Position numbers and translations under genes: made by a program. A stretch of 56,978 nt of DNA from DAIQNV01 sp036788215 (lineage in GTDB: Bacteria; Planctomycetota; Phycisphaerae; Phycisphaerales; UBA1924): positions 1 through 56,978 of the forward strand of contig DAIQNV010000012.1 of NCBI GenBank assembly GCA_036788215.1, in the 5' to 3' direction. This document shows, piece after piece, positions 16,285 through 24,978 of the stretch. Position 1 is the stretch's first letter. Each line of letters begins with the position of its first letter. Under the pieces are notes generated by a model. It saw only the letters and a list, made by a program, of their open reading frames with translations, ran no database searches and was not told the DNA's origin.

Positions 16285-17769
16285 ATGCTCGACATCGCCG
16301 AACGCCCGATCTTTCCCATCGTCGTTGTCCACGCGGTGACCGCCGCGGGGCTGGACGATCACTACCGGCTCGATCACAAGCGTGTGTGGTCGCCGATGAA
16401 TCTCGCCCTGAACGACTACGGACGGGTGACGCCCTACCCGCACGCGGGGCTGAAGGCGGGGGAGATGCGGTTCGAGGCGGGGCAGCCCAGCCTCCTCCGC
16501 ACGGGTGAGCTCTTTGGCATGATCTACGACGAACTCGTGAACAACCTGCGCGACGAGCTGCGGTACGGGCCCGTGCCGGTCCAGCCCGTGTTCCCCTTCG
16601 CCTACGACTGGCGCCAGGACAACTTCCGCTCCGCCGAAGAGCTCCGCCGATTCTGCGACGAGGTCATCGCCCGCACCAACCTCATGCCCCACGATCGCAG
16701 GAAACTCGACCGCGAGGACAAGGGCGTCGCCCTCTGCGATGGTGTCGACATCGTCGCCCACTCGATGGGCGGGCTCGTCGCGGCGGCGTGCATCGCGGGG
16801 AACGAGGCGTGGTCGAAGAAGCGCGTCCGGCGTGTGGTCACGCTGGGCACCCCCTACCGCGGCGCGAGCGCGGCGCTGCTCAAGCTCGCCACCGGCACCG
16901 GCCCCCTCTTCGGCCCGGGCCGCGAGCGCGAGCGGCGGATGGCCCGCGTCACGCCCAGTGTCTACCAGCTGCTCCCCGAGTTCGACGGCGCCCTTGAGGG
17001 CCGTCCCGCCAGCGACATCTGGAAGCCCGAGACCTTCCAGCCCAGCATCGAGGACAGCATCGCGTCCTATATCGCCGAGAGCCACGCCGACCACGGCGTG
17101 CGCCGCTCCCGCGCTCGCTGCGGCGAGGAAGCCCGGCGCGTCTTCCCCGAGCTGCTCGACCTCGCCAGAAAGTTCCGCGCCGTCGTCAAGAAGGCCTCGC
17201 CCAGCCAGCTCCGCAAGGACGGGGGCTGGCTCGCGATCGCGGGGGCCGGCGAGAAGACCCTCATCCGTACCGGCTTCCTGACGAAGGCCCAGAGCGGCAC
17301 CAGCGAGCTCCGCTTCCGCTTCGACGAGGGCAAGGACTACTCCCCCGACACGGGGAAGCTCGAGGGCGACCTCCTCACCGGCGACGGCACCGTCCCCCTC
17401 TCAGCGGCGATCCCGCCCTGGGACGAGCCCTGGCGGAACACCATTGTCCTGACCCGCCGTGACTTCGCCTTCGGCGAGTGGTCCGACAAGATCGTCGCGA
17501 AGGGCGCCGCCTTCCACGGCGCCCTCCCGCTCGTGAACCTCGCGCAGCGCTGGATCATCAACTTCGTCCGCCCCGAGTGGCTCGACCCCGACACCCAGCC
17601 CCGGGCCCACCGCCTGGGCCAGCACGGCAACCTCTGGGGCCGCCTCGCCCCGGTCGCCGGCGCCCCGACCCTCCCGAGCGCCCGCAAGCAGCGGCTTGAA
17701 GCCCTGCAGAAGATCTGGCAACCCCAGGGCTTCCCGACGCTCGAACTGACGAACTGCCCGGAGGATTGA
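16285..17769 (+). CDS. LCAT-like alpha/beta-hydrolase (lipase/acyltransferase)
   Basis: The 494-residue protein has an alpha/beta-hydrolase fold with PIVVVHAV as the first strand and oxyanion region and the nucleophile elbow AHSMGGLVAAA, with Ser near residue 160. TLGTPYRGA is characteristic of the lecithin:cholesterol acyltransferase family. FAYDWRQDN also matches LCAT-like bacterial lipases. No signal peptide is seen, so the enzyme appears cytoplasmic. The reaction is probably hydrolysis or transfer of acyl esters. A weak GAGG site precedes ATG 16285. The gene ends four bases before a run of N, so its downstream neighbour is unknown. Confidence 0.85.
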   Translation: MLDIAERPIFPIVVVHAVTAAGLDDHYRLDHKRVWSPMNLALNDYGRVTPYPHAGLKAGEMRFEAGQPSLLRTGELFGMIYDELVNNLRDELRYGPVPVQPVFPFAYDWRQDNFRSAEELRRFCDEVIARTNLMPHDRRKLDREDKGVALCDGVDIVAHSMGGLVAAACIAGNEAWSKKRVRRVVTLGTPYRGASAALLKLATGTGPLFGPGRERERRMARVTPSVYQLLPEFDGALEGRPASDIWKPETFQPSIEDSIASYIAESHADHGVRRSRARCGEEARRVFPELLDLARKFRAVVKKASPSQLRKDGGWLAIAGAGEKTLIRTGFLTKAQSGTSELRFRFDEGKDYSPDTGKLEGDLLTGDGTVPLSAAIPPWDEPWRNTIVLTRRDFAFGEWSDKIVAKGAAFHGALPLVNLAQRWIINFVRPEWLDPDTQPRAHRLGQHGNLWGRLAPVAGAPTLPSARKQRLEALQKIWQPQGFPTLELTNCPED

Positions 17770-17773
17770 CCGC

Positions 17774-17873
17774 NNNNNNNNNNNNNNNNNNNNNNNNNNN
17801 NNNNNNNNNNNNNNNNNNNNNNNNNNNNNNNNNNNNNNNNNNNNNNNNNNNNNNNNNNNNNNNNNNNNNNNNN
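17774..17873. other. Assembly gap (100 N)
   Basis: Exactly 100 N, a conventional scaffold gap of unknown true size. It removes most of the HicB-like gene on the minus strand. Confidence 0.99.
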
Positions 17874-17985
17874 GGGTGATCTCATCGAGCGTCTTGCCCT
17901 GCGTGTGCACGGAGTCGTCCTTGAGCGCGTGGGCCGCGAGCCACCCGTCCTCGGCCTGTTGGACCATGACGTGGTAGGTGATCAT
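17874..17985 (-). CDS. HicB/UPF0150-like antitoxin, fragment cut by assembly gap
   Basis: Only the first 37 residues are visible (MITYHVMVQQAEDGWLAAHA, then SVHTQGKTLDEIT), before the frame enters the N gap. An early beta strand, an E-DG-W/Y-A turn and H-TQG-T-DEI are the HicB-type pattern. A HicA toxin may be hidden in the gap. The gene starts 26 bases after the stop of the RNase R gene on the same strand. Confidence 0.6.
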
Positions 17986-18011
17986 CGGATATGTCCACTC
18001 GCGAAGCGAAC

Positions 18012-20540
18012 TTACTGCCTCTTCCCCTTCCCCTTCCGATCATCCCGAAAGTCAGACTTCCCCTTATCCCGCCGCTTGCTCTTCGCGCTCCTGCGCTGCG
18101 CCCCGGGCATCTTCCGGAAGCCCGCGCCCCCGCCCGATTCCGCGATCCCACCCGCCCCGGGGTCACCCCCCAGCTTCAGCCCGCCGGTCGCCTTCACCTT
18201 CCCCGCCGCCCGGCCCTCGGGGTCCGCCAGCGTCAGCTCCATCTGCCGGCGCTGCAGGTCGACCGCGGAGATCACCACCCGCACGCGGTCGCCCATGTTG
18301 AAGCTCCGGCCCGAGTTCGCGTCGACGAGCGCCCCGGTCTTGCGGTCCACCTGCCACCGGGGCGGGCGAGCGTCCCGCGTGATGTCGCCGGGCAGGTCCT
18401 CCTTCTGCAGCAGGCCATCGCAGAGGTATTTGTCGAGCTGCACGAAGACGCCCCGCGGGTTCACGCCCGTCACCACCGCGTCGAACTCGTCCCCGATGTG
18501 CTTCTCCGCCATCAGCTGCAGCACCAGGAACTGGCGAAGCTCGCGCTCCGCACCCTCCGCGTTCTGCTCCTTGGTCGTGCAGTGCCGCCCGATCTGCGCG
18601 AGGGCCTGCTCGTCCGGGCATCCCTTCTTGTCCTTGAGGTGCTTGCCGATCGCCTCCTGCGCATCGTCGTCGTTGGGCACCTCCACGCCGTTCTTCGTCA
18701 GGCGCAGGTACTCCGAGAGGGCCCGGTGCACCGTCAGGTCCGGGTAGCGCCGGATCGGGCTCGTGAAGTGCGCGTACGCCTCGCTCGCGAGCGCGAAGTG
18801 CCCGATCTGCGCCGGCGAGTACTCCGCCTTGGTCAGTGTCCTGAGCACCGCCATGTGGACGGCCCGCGCGGCGGGCGTCCCCCGCGTCGCGTCCAGCAGG
18901 CCCTGCATCTCCTCGCGACCCGGGCTCTGCGGGATCTTGAACCCCGCCACCGTCGCCGCCCGCTGCAGGTGCTCCACGTTCCCGGGCAGGGGCTCCGGGT
19001 GGATCCGGCGGATCAGGGGCACCTTCAGCTTCTCGAACAGGCGGGCGATCGCCTCGTTCGCCTCCACCATGAACATCTCGATCAGCGTGTGCGTGTACGC
19101 GTCGTCCTCCTGCTCCGCGTCCACTACGTGCCCGTTCTCGTCGAAGATCAGCTCCACATCCGGCAGCTCGAGGCTGATCATCCCCTGCTCTTTCCGACGG
19201 CTCTGGATCGTCCGCGCCAGCCGGTTCATCTCGTGCAGGGTCTGCAGGAGCTGCTCGGTGTACTCCGTGTCGGTCTTCGCGTGCTTCCGCGCCTCCACCT
19301 GGTCCCCGTCGATCAGCGCCTGCGCCTCCAGGTACGTCATCCGCTTGGCGCTCTTGATCAGGCTCTGCTGCACCCCCGTCGCCCGCACCCGCCCCCGCTC
19401 GTCATAGCGCATGATCGCGGTCTTGGCAAACCTCGGCACCCCCTCCTGCAGGGAGCAGATCCCGTTACTCAGGACCTCGGGCAGCATCGGGATGACCAGC
19501 CGAGGCAGGTAGCAGCTGGTTCCCCGCTCGTACGCTTCCTCGTCCAGGGCGCTCCCCGCCGGGATGAAGTGCGCCACGTCCGCGATGTGCACCCCCAGCT
19601 CCCAACCCCGGTACCCCGTCTCCCCCTCGTTCAGCCGCCGGATGCTGATCGCATCGTCATAGTCCTTCGCGTCCGGCGGGTCGATCGTCGCGATGAAGGT
19701 GTCGGTGATGTCCGCCCGCCCCGTCGGGTCCCACTCCAGGAAGGCGTCCGCCCCCTTCGCCTTCCATGCCTCGATCTCCATCTCGAACTGGCGCGAGGCC
19801 CGCCTCGCCTGCTCCACGCATTCCTCCGGGAAGTCGCTCTCCGGGAGGGAGTAGGCCGCGATGACCGCCGCGGTCTCCACGTCGGGCCGCCCCGCCTCGC
19901 CCAGGACCTTGGTGATCACGCCCTCGGGCAGGGCCCCGGGCCCACCCCGCTCGGGGTAGGCCACGATCTCCAGGACCACCTTGTCCCCGGGCTTTACGTT
20001 CTTGCTCTCCGCGTCCCGCACCACCACTGGGTCGGTGAGCTCTTTGCCATCGGGGTACGCCAGCCAGGTGTCCCCCTGCTTGGCGATCTCCCCGGTGAAG
20101 TTGGCCCGCCGGCGCGTCAGGACCTCCAGCACCTCCCCGTTGAAGCTCTTCTGGAAGCCCCCCATCCGCTTCTCGCGCCGCTTGTCGCGGAAGAACGCGA
20201 TCTTCACCGTGTCCCCGCTCAACGCCCCCCCGGTGAACTCCTCCGGGATGAAGACGTCCCCGTCCGCGTTCTTGATGTTCGACTCGACGAACCCGAAGCC
20301 CTTCTGGGTTCCCCGGAAGGTCCCCGTCATCTCCCCCTCGTCGGGCAGGTGGGGCAGCGTGACGATCCCGTCGTCATCGATCGCGACCTTGTTCTCGTCG
20401 CGCAGGGCGAACAAAGCGTCCTTGAACGCCTGCATCTCCTCGCCAAAGCCAAGCTCGACCGCCAGGGGCCCCACCGCCTTGGGCTCATAGGTCGGGTGCG
20501 CGAGGTGCGAAAGCACACGGTGCTGATACTTCATCGCCAT
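18012..20540 (-). CDS. rnr: Ribonuclease R (RNase II/R family 3'-5' exoribonuclease)
   Basis: The 842-residue processive exoribonuclease degrades structured RNA in the cytoplasm. Parts in order: N-terminal winged helix (YQHRVLSHLAHPTYEPK), cold-shock domains (GTFRGTQKGFGFVES; FTGEIAKQG), the RNB catalytic domain with metal-binding TIDPPDAKDYDDAIS and HIADVAHFIP, FTSPIRRYPDLTVHRAL, and an S1 domain (FDAVVTGVNPRGVFVQL). The C-terminal tail is very basic (RSAKSKRRDKGK). Length matches typical RNase R. There is no Shine-Dalgarno; TACGCT lies six bases before ATG 20540. Confidence 0.94.
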   Translation of the reverse strand: MAMKYQHRVLSHLAHPTYEPKAVGPLAVELGFGEEMQAFKDALFALRDENKVAIDDDGIVTLPHLPDEGEMTGTFRGTQKGFGFVESNIKNADGDVFIPEEFTGGALSGDTVKIAFFRDKRREKRMGGFQKSFNGEVLEVLTRRRANFTGEIAKQGDTWLAYPDGKELTDPVVVRDAESKNVKPGDKVVLEIVAYPERGGPGALPEGVITKVLGEAGRPDVETAAVIAAYSLPESDFPEECVEQARRASRQFEMEIEAWKAKGADAFLEWDPTGRADITDTFIATIDPPDAKDYDDAISIRRLNEGETGYRGWELGVHIADVAHFIPAGSALDEEAYERGTSCYLPRLVIPMLPEVLSNGICSLQEGVPRFAKTAIMRYDERGRVRATGVQQSLIKSAKRMTYLEAQALIDGDQVEARKHAKTDTEYTEQLLQTLHEMNRLARTIQSRRKEQGMISLELPDVELIFDENGHVVDAEQEDDAYTHTLIEMFMVEANEAIARLFEKLKVPLIRRIHPEPLPGNVEHLQRAATVAGFKIPQSPGREEMQGLLDATRGTPAARAVHMAVLRTLTKAEYSPAQIGHFALASEAYAHFTSPIRRYPDLTVHRALSEYLRLTKNGVEVPNDDDAQEAIGKHLKDKKGCPDEQALAQIGRHCTTKEQNAEGAERELRQFLVLQLMAEKHIGDEFDAVVTGVNPRGVFVQLDKYLCDGLLQKEDLPGDITRDARPPRWQVDRKTGALVDANSGRSFNMGDRVRVVISAVDLQRRQMELTLADPEGRAAGKVKATGGLKLGGDPGAGGIAESGGGAGFRKMPGAQRRSAKSKRRDKGKSDFRDDRKGKGKRQ

Positions 20541-20546
20541 GGGCTA

Positions 20547-20552
20547 AGCGTA
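20547..20552 (-). promoter_or_regulatory. -10-like TACGCT for rnr
   Basis: On the minus strand TACGCT ends six bases before the rnr ATG, suggesting a leaderless message. Confidence 0.45.
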
Positions 20553-20679
20553 GCTTCCCCGCGGGGCGCGACCGCGTCCCCGAACCGTCGCGGCGGCCTG
20601 CAAAGAAGAAAACGCGCCGTCCCGCTCGTTGGCGGGTCGACGCGTTTCACAGGGGGACAGCGGCCGGGGCGGGCGACGG

Positions 20680-21189
20680 TCAGGCTTCCCGGGCTCGGGC
20701 CTGCTCGTTCGCCGAGCCCTCGGCGATGTTCGTCAGCGTGTCGTCCGCGAAGCGCTCCTCGTCCAGGGTCTCCAACAGCGGGCCGACATCGCCCTTCCGG
20801 CCGAGCCGCTGCGCGTAGGCCGCCAGCGTCCCGTAAGTCGCGATCTCGTAGTGCTCCACCTTCTGACAGGCGCCGATGATCGCGGCGTCCATCGTCGACT
20901 CGTCGGCGACAGGCCCGCCGACCAGCTCGTCCGCTTCCGCGATCAGCCCGCCCATCGCCTTGCACCGCTCGTCCCCGGGCTGGTGCTCAAGGCCCCCGAG
21001 GATGACCTTCAGCCGGTCTCGGTGCCCGCGCGTCTCGCCCAGATGGTCCTCAAGGGCCGCCTTCAGGTCCGCGCTGCGAGCCTGCCCGATCATCCTCGGC
21101 AGCGCCTCGATCAGCTGGCATTCTGCGCTGTAGGCGTCCTTCAGCTGGGCCACGTACAACCGTTGCAGGCTGTCGATCCCGGTGGACAT
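20680..21189 (-). CDS. YciE/DUF892 ferritin-like protein (paralogue 1)
   Basis: The 169-residue, all-helical DUF892 (YciE) protein begins LQRLYVAQLKDAYSAECQLI. The Glu and His positions of a ferritin-like di-iron bundle are visible in LEDHLGETRGHRDRL and ACQKVEHYEIATYGTL. Function is not established; members are induced by stress. ATG 21189 is chosen because AAAGGGG stands seven bases ahead. The stop of the stress-protein gene is 13 bases upstream, and a second DUF892 gene lies beyond it, giving a three-gene stress operon. Confidence 0.88.
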   Translation of the reverse strand: MSTGIDSLQRLYVAQLKDAYSAECQLIEALPRMIGQARSADLKAALEDHLGETRGHRDRLKVILGGLEHQPGDERCKAMGGLIAEADELVGGPVADESTMDAAIIGACQKVEHYEIATYGTLAAYAQRLGRKGDVGPLLETLDEERFADDTLTNIAEGSANEQARAREA

Positions 21190-21202
21190 CCGCGAGCCCC
21201 TT

Positions 21203-21700
21203 TCAGACCGTGACAACCTTCTTCGCGTCCGTGGCGTCGAATATCTCTTTCGCCGCCCTCTTCCGGTCCTTGTCGTGCGCGTCCACAGCCACCACGACCG
21301 AGCCCTTGTCGAGCGCGTCGTTGACCGCCTTCAACTCGACCTCGGGGACGTTGGCCCCGATCAGGCCCCCGGTCAGGCCGCCGGCGGTCGCACCAAGCCC
21401 GGCCCCCGTGAACGCCGCCACCACCGGCCCGGCCGCGAGCAGGCCCAAGCCCCCCGTCGCCACCGTGCCGACGGCTGTCAGCCCGGCCACCAGAGCGCCG
21501 AGCGCCGCCCCACCCGTGCCGCCAAGCGCCACGCCCTCGGCCATCTTCGAATGCGATTCGACCGCGAACCCCTCGCGATCCACGTTGTCCGCCACGATCA
21601 GGCTGATGTACTCATCGCGGATGCCCTGCGCGTTGAGCGTGTTCACCGCCGCAGCAGCCGAAGCCGGATTCTCGTAAATGCCCAGTACACGATCAGACAT
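21203..21700 (-). CDS. General-stress-protein-17M-like glycine-rich protein
   Basis: The 165-residue product has an N-terminal alpha/beta segment (RVLGIYENPASAAAAVNTL, IRDEYISLIVAD) typical of the general stress protein 17M fold. A long Gly/Ala-rich hydrophobic stretch follows (about residues 55-115, with AGLTAVGTVATGGLGLLAAG) that could insert in membranes, then a second alpha/beta piece ending DAKKVVTV. AAGGAG lies seven bases before ATG 21700. It is sandwiched between two DUF892 genes on the same strand, a common stress-gene pairing. Confidence 0.8.
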   Translation of the reverse strand: MSDRVLGIYENPASAAAAVNTLNAQGIRDEYISLIVADNVDREGFAVESHSKMAEGVALGGTGGAALGALVAGLTAVGTVATGGLGLLAAGPVVAAFTGAGLGATAGGLTGGLIGANVPEVELKAVNDALDKGSVVVAVDAHDKDRKRAAKEIFDATDAKKVVTV

Positions 21701-21962
21701 GATGCTTCTCCTTCCCGAGCACTGGTCCGGCGAAAGCCCCGCCACCACCGCTCGGTCTGTAAGGAGATTGCACGCGACAGCCCGCCGCACGGTGAAGCCA
21801 CGGTGAATCACGAGTCATCTTGACGCAACATCCGTTCTGTGGCGGTCGAACGCCGATCGACCGCCGGATGAATCCGGGCCGAAGCGGTGAGACGGTCCGA
21901 CCTGATCCAGGTCAAAGCGTAAACCTCCGCCCGGCCTCTCGACCGGGCGAAGGCCCATCCCG

Positions 21963-22472
21963 TTATCGCCGGGCAGCCGCCGCCTCCGGGTTCGCGACGC
22001 TCTCCGCGATCGTCGTGAGCTTCTGGTCCGCCAACTTCTCCTCGTTCAGCGTCTCGCCCAGGAGGTCCGCGTCCTTCGGGCGTCCGAGCGCCTTCGCGTA
22101 GGTCGCGAGGCTCCCGTAGGTCGCCATCTCGTAGTGCTCCACCTTCTGGCAGGCGCACACGATCGCCGCGTCCGCGACATCCTTGTTCTGCACGTGCTCG
22201 CCGACCAGCTCGTCGGCCTCCTTCACGAGCCCGGCCATCGCGGCACATTTCTCCCCGCCCGGCTTGTACTTCAGCTCGCTGAAGATCGTCTCGAGCCGCT
22301 GCACGTGCCCCCTGGTCTCCTCGAGGTGCGACTCGAGCGCCGTCTTGAGTTCCTTCGACTGCGCGTTCTTGATCATCTTGGGCAGCGCGTTCACCAGCTG
22401 CGTCTCCGCGCTGTAGGCGTCCTTCAACTGCGACACGTACAGACCCTGCAGGTCGTTCACCTTGACAGACAT
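21963..22472 (-). CDS. YciE/DUF892 ferritin-like protein (paralogue 2)
   Basis: The 169-residue protein is the same length as the first DUF892 protein and clearly homologous along its length (LQGLYVSQLKDAYSAETQLV, LESHLEETRGHVQRL, ACQKVEHYEMATYGSLATYA). The predicted di-iron Glu/His positions are kept. A strong AAGGAGG lies six bases before ATG 22472. It is the first gene of the three-gene stress group; the gap to the next gene is about 260 bp, so a second promoter is possible there. Confidence 0.88.
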   Translation of the reverse strand: MSVKVNDLQGLYVSQLKDAYSAETQLVNALPKMIKNAQSKELKTALESHLEETRGHVQRLETIFSELKYKPGGEKCAAMAGLVKEADELVGEHVQNKDVADAAIVCACQKVEHYEMATYGSLATYAKALGRPKDADLLGETLNEEKLADQKLTTIAESVANPEAAAARR

Positions 22473-22826
22473 GGAATCCTCCTTGTCATTCGGTCGGTCT
22501 CGTTCGGGCGGACCCGCGTGCACCGCACGCCCCGCCGCCAGCGTCCCGCGACCCGCTCCCGCGGGGCGTCACCGGCACAAACAAGACTCTCAGCCCGCAG
22601 CGCTCACCAACCGTGAGCACCCGGTGAATCCCACCTCATTCTCAAACCCGCAACCCATCCCCCGGCCCGACAAGCCCCCGGTGCCCCGACACCCGGTGCC
22701 ACTCTCCGCGCAGCGGGTAGTGCTCTCCCAGGTCTCCAAAACCGCCACTCATCAACCATCCAAAGCGACGCCCACCCCGAGCCCCCGCAACGCTTCCGAA
22801 ACTCTCTTCGTCTCTCCGTCTCTTCT
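22473..22826. repeat. Intergenic region with REP-like hairpin and stop-proximal simple repeat
   Basis: No gene is seen. At 22696-22727 lies GGTGCCACT, CTCCGC, GCA, GCGG, GTAGTGC, a hairpin belonging to the same family as those at 23958 and 43811. At 22804-22826, directly after the stop of the minus-strand SDR gene, is a short purine-rich repeat on that strand (AGAAGAGACGGAGAGACGAA). Confidence 0.6.
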
Positions 22827-23810
22827 CTACCCCGCATACCCCTTCATCGACTCCCGGAACGCCCTGGGCGCAAAGCCCAGCTGCACCCGCGCCTTCGAGC
22901 TCGGCGCGACGCTGTCCTCCCCGCCCATCCGCGCCATCCCCTCGTCGAAGGGCAACAGGGGCCCCATCCCGAGTTGCTTCGCCACCACCGCCTTCGCCGC
23001 CGCGATGGGCGCGGGGAGCCCGATCGCCCGCAGGTTCTTCTTCGCCTGGGGCAGTGCGTCCCGCACCTCCCGCAGCATCTCGGGCCATGTCAGGATCTCG
23101 GGCCCCGCGAGGGGATAGATCTCCCCGATCGAGTCGGGGGTCTCAAGGGCGGCGCAGAACGCCCCCGCGACATCGTCCACGTGCACCGGCGCGACCTTGG
23201 GCGCTGCCACCATCAAGGGCTGGCCCGTCCCCCCGACCGTCCCCGGCGCCTCCACCTCGACCCGCAGGAAGTAGGGCAGGAACAGCCAGGGCGCCGACCG
23301 CCCCTCCGCCCACCCCTTCATCAGCCCGAAGACCTCGCTCTCCCGCCCGTGGATCAGCCCGGGCCGGAAGATCGTCCAGTCCAGGTCGCTGTACCGCACG
23401 ATCTGCTCAGCCTCGAACTTCGTCTTCTGGTACTGGCTCACCCCGTCGTCCCGCACCCCGAGCGCCGACATGTGCAGGTACCGCTTCACGCCCTTCAGTT
23501 CGCACGCCCGCACCATCCACCGCGTCGCCTCGACGTGCATCCGCCGGAAGGTCTGCCCCCCGCCCCGCTCCCGGATGATCCCGACGAGGTGCGCTGCCCC
23601 GTCCACCCCGTTCACCAGCCGCTCCGCCACGTCCTCCGACAGCCCCTCCGCCTCGCACCACTCGACGCCCTCCGTCGGCAGCACCTTCCGCGCCTTCGCC
23701 TCATCGCGCACGAGCGCCCGCACCCGATGCCCCCGCTCCACGAGCGCCCGCACCAGGTGCCGACCCACAAACCCCGTCGCCCCCGTCACCGCCACCAGCT
23801 TCTGGCTCAT
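22827..23810 (-). CDS. NDUFA9-like atypical short-chain dehydrogenase
   Basis: The 327-residue protein has a Rossmann fold with VAVTGATGFVGRHLVRAL (GxxGxxG, NAD(P)H binding) at the N-terminus. The modified catalytic region is MSALGVRDDGVSQYQKTKFEAE (Tyr-xxx-Lys), then IFRPGLIHG and PVHVDDVAGAF. This is the atypical SDR5 group that includes complex I subunit NDUFA9 and NmrA-like sugar or quinone-binding proteins. No substrate can be assigned. ATG 23810 is chosen because the protein starts directly with the fold; upstream in-frame residues look random. A simple repeat follows the stop codon. Confidence 0.85.
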   Translation of the reverse strand: MSQKLVAVTGATGFVGRHLVRALVERGHRVRALVRDEAKARKVLPTEGVEWCEAEGLSEDVAERLVNGVDGAAHLVGIIRERGGGQTFRRMHVEATRWMVRACELKGVKRYLHMSALGVRDDGVSQYQKTKFEAEQIVRYSDLDWTIFRPGLIHGRESEVFGLMKGWAEGRSAPWLFLPYFLRVEVEAPGTVGGTGQPLMVAAPKVAPVHVDDVAGAFCAALETPDSIGEIYPLAGPEILTWPEMLREVRDALPQAKKNLRAIGLPAPIAAAKAVVAKQLGMGPLLPFDEGMARMGGEDSVAPSSKARVQLGFAPRAFRESMKGYAG

Positions 23811-24130
23811 GCGAATCGCTCCCAAGCGCAAGTCCCTGTCCGATCGCAAAGACTAGCCCAATCCCCTATACGACGACCCGCGACGAGCCCGAAGCGCAAG
23901 CGAGGGTGCCTTGGAAACACCGCGAAGCGGTCTTTCCACGAACAAAGTTGTTCGGGTGCCACTGGCCGCTCGCCGGCCAGTGCTTCTTCTCCCCCACGGG
24001 GAGAAGTCGGCCCGAAGGGCCGGATGAGGGGCTCCCCAAGCGCAGCGCCTCCCCCTCCTCCAAGCCTCCTCTCCCACCCAACCCCCGCCCACCCACAACG
24101 CCCGCCCCGCCGACCCGTTCTACTACCCCC
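23811..24130. repeat. Intergenic region dense in palindromes
   Basis: No gene is seen. Three palindromes follow each other: GAGCCCGAAGCGCAAGCGAG at about 23883-23902, CCGCGAAGCGG at about 23920 with CGAACAAAGTTGTTCG at 23939-23954, and the REP-like hairpin CACTGGCCG-CTCGC-CGGCCAGTG at 23960-23982 preceded by GGGTGC. The block resembles the mosaic intergenic repeats common in planctomycete genomes. Confidence 0.65.
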
Positions 24131-24931
24131 GTGCCCCTCGCCACCCACACCCTCGCCTTCGCCTACGACCCCGCCCGCCCGGTCCTCCGCGATCTCTCCC
24201 TCTCCCTCGCCCCCGCCCGCGTCACCGCCCTCGTCGGGCCCAACGGCGCGGGCAAGTCCACCCTTCTCCGCCTCCTCCTGGGCCTGCTGACCCCCAAACA
24301 AGGCTCCGTCACCCTCGACGACACCCCCGTCCACGACCTCCCGCCCCCCGTCCGGGCCCGCCGACTCGCGTATGTCCCCCAGCGACCCGACGCCGCCTTT
24401 GGCTTCTCCGTCGCCCAGACCGTCGCCTTCGGGCGTCATGGCTCCCGCCCCGACCACGCCTCCGTCGCCCGCGCCCTCACCGCGGTCGAGCTCGCGGACC
24501 GAGCCCGCGACCCCTTCAGTTCCCTCTCGATCGGTCAGCAGCAGCGGGCCGCCCTCGCCCGCGCCCTCGCCCAGCTCGATCGCCCGCCTGAAAGGCAGGG
24601 CGACGCGGATGAGCCCCGCTACCTCATCGCGGATGAGCCCGTCAGCGCCATGGACCCCCGCCACGCCCTCGCCGCCCTGGGGCTGCTCCAAAGGCTCGCC
24701 CACGACTCCGCCATCGGGATCGTCGTCGTCCTGCACGACCTCACTGCCGCCAGGGCGATCGCGGACGATGCGATCCTGCTCGACGATTCGGGCCGCCTCG
24801 TCGCCCAGGGCCCCGCGCCCGAGGTCCTCACCCCCGCGACCCTTGCCCCCATCTTCGGGGTGCAGTTCCGGGAGCTCACCGCCCCCGACCTCCCCGCGCC
24901 GGCCCTCATCCCGGTCCACCGAACGCCCTAG
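24131..24931 (+). CDS. ABC transporter ATP-binding protein, haem/iron-siderophore type
   Basis: The 266-residue ATPase has Walker A GPNGAGKST, Q-loop YVPQRPDAAFGFSV, signature SLSIGQQQRAALARAL, Walker B YLIADEPVSAMDP and a switch His in VVLHDL. The layout and the inserted acidic stretch before Walker B resemble HmuV/FecE subunits for haem or siderophore uptake. The start is GTG 24131, directly before the fold; no ribosome site is seen. No permease or binding protein gene adjoins it, so it must work with subunits encoded elsewhere, possibly with the BtuF-like protein at 10507 (inference only). Confidence 0.85.
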   Translation: MPLATHTLAFAYDPARPVLRDLSLSLAPARVTALVGPNGAGKSTLLRLLLGLLTPKQGSVTLDDTPVHDLPPPVRARRLAYVPQRPDAAFGFSVAQTVAFGRHGSRPDHASVARALTAVELADRARDPFSSLSIGQQQRAALARALAQLDRPPERQGDADEPRYLIADEPVSAMDPRHALAALGLLQRLAHDSAIGIVVVLHDLTAARAIADDAILLDDSGRLVAQGPAPEVLTPATLAPIFGVQFRELTAPDLPAPALIPVHRTP

Positions 24932-24966
24932 GTCCTGCCCGGGCCTGCTCCGCGTGCCCGGTGCCC

Positions 24967-24972
24967 TATTCT
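24967..24972 (+). promoter_or_regulatory. -10-like TATTCT
   Basis: TATTCT ends six bases before GTG 24979. There is no Shine-Dalgarno. Confidence 0.45.
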
Positions 24973-24978
24973 TCCTCC

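Noticed and set aside
17991..20879. Nearly 3 kb plus-strand open frame opposite RNase R
   Set aside because: RNase R on the minus strand has all catalytic motifs. The plus frame is a compositional shadow.
24131..24931. ABC ATPase and BtuF-like protein as one transporter
   Set aside because: They are 13 kb apart with no permease. Association cannot be supported from this window.
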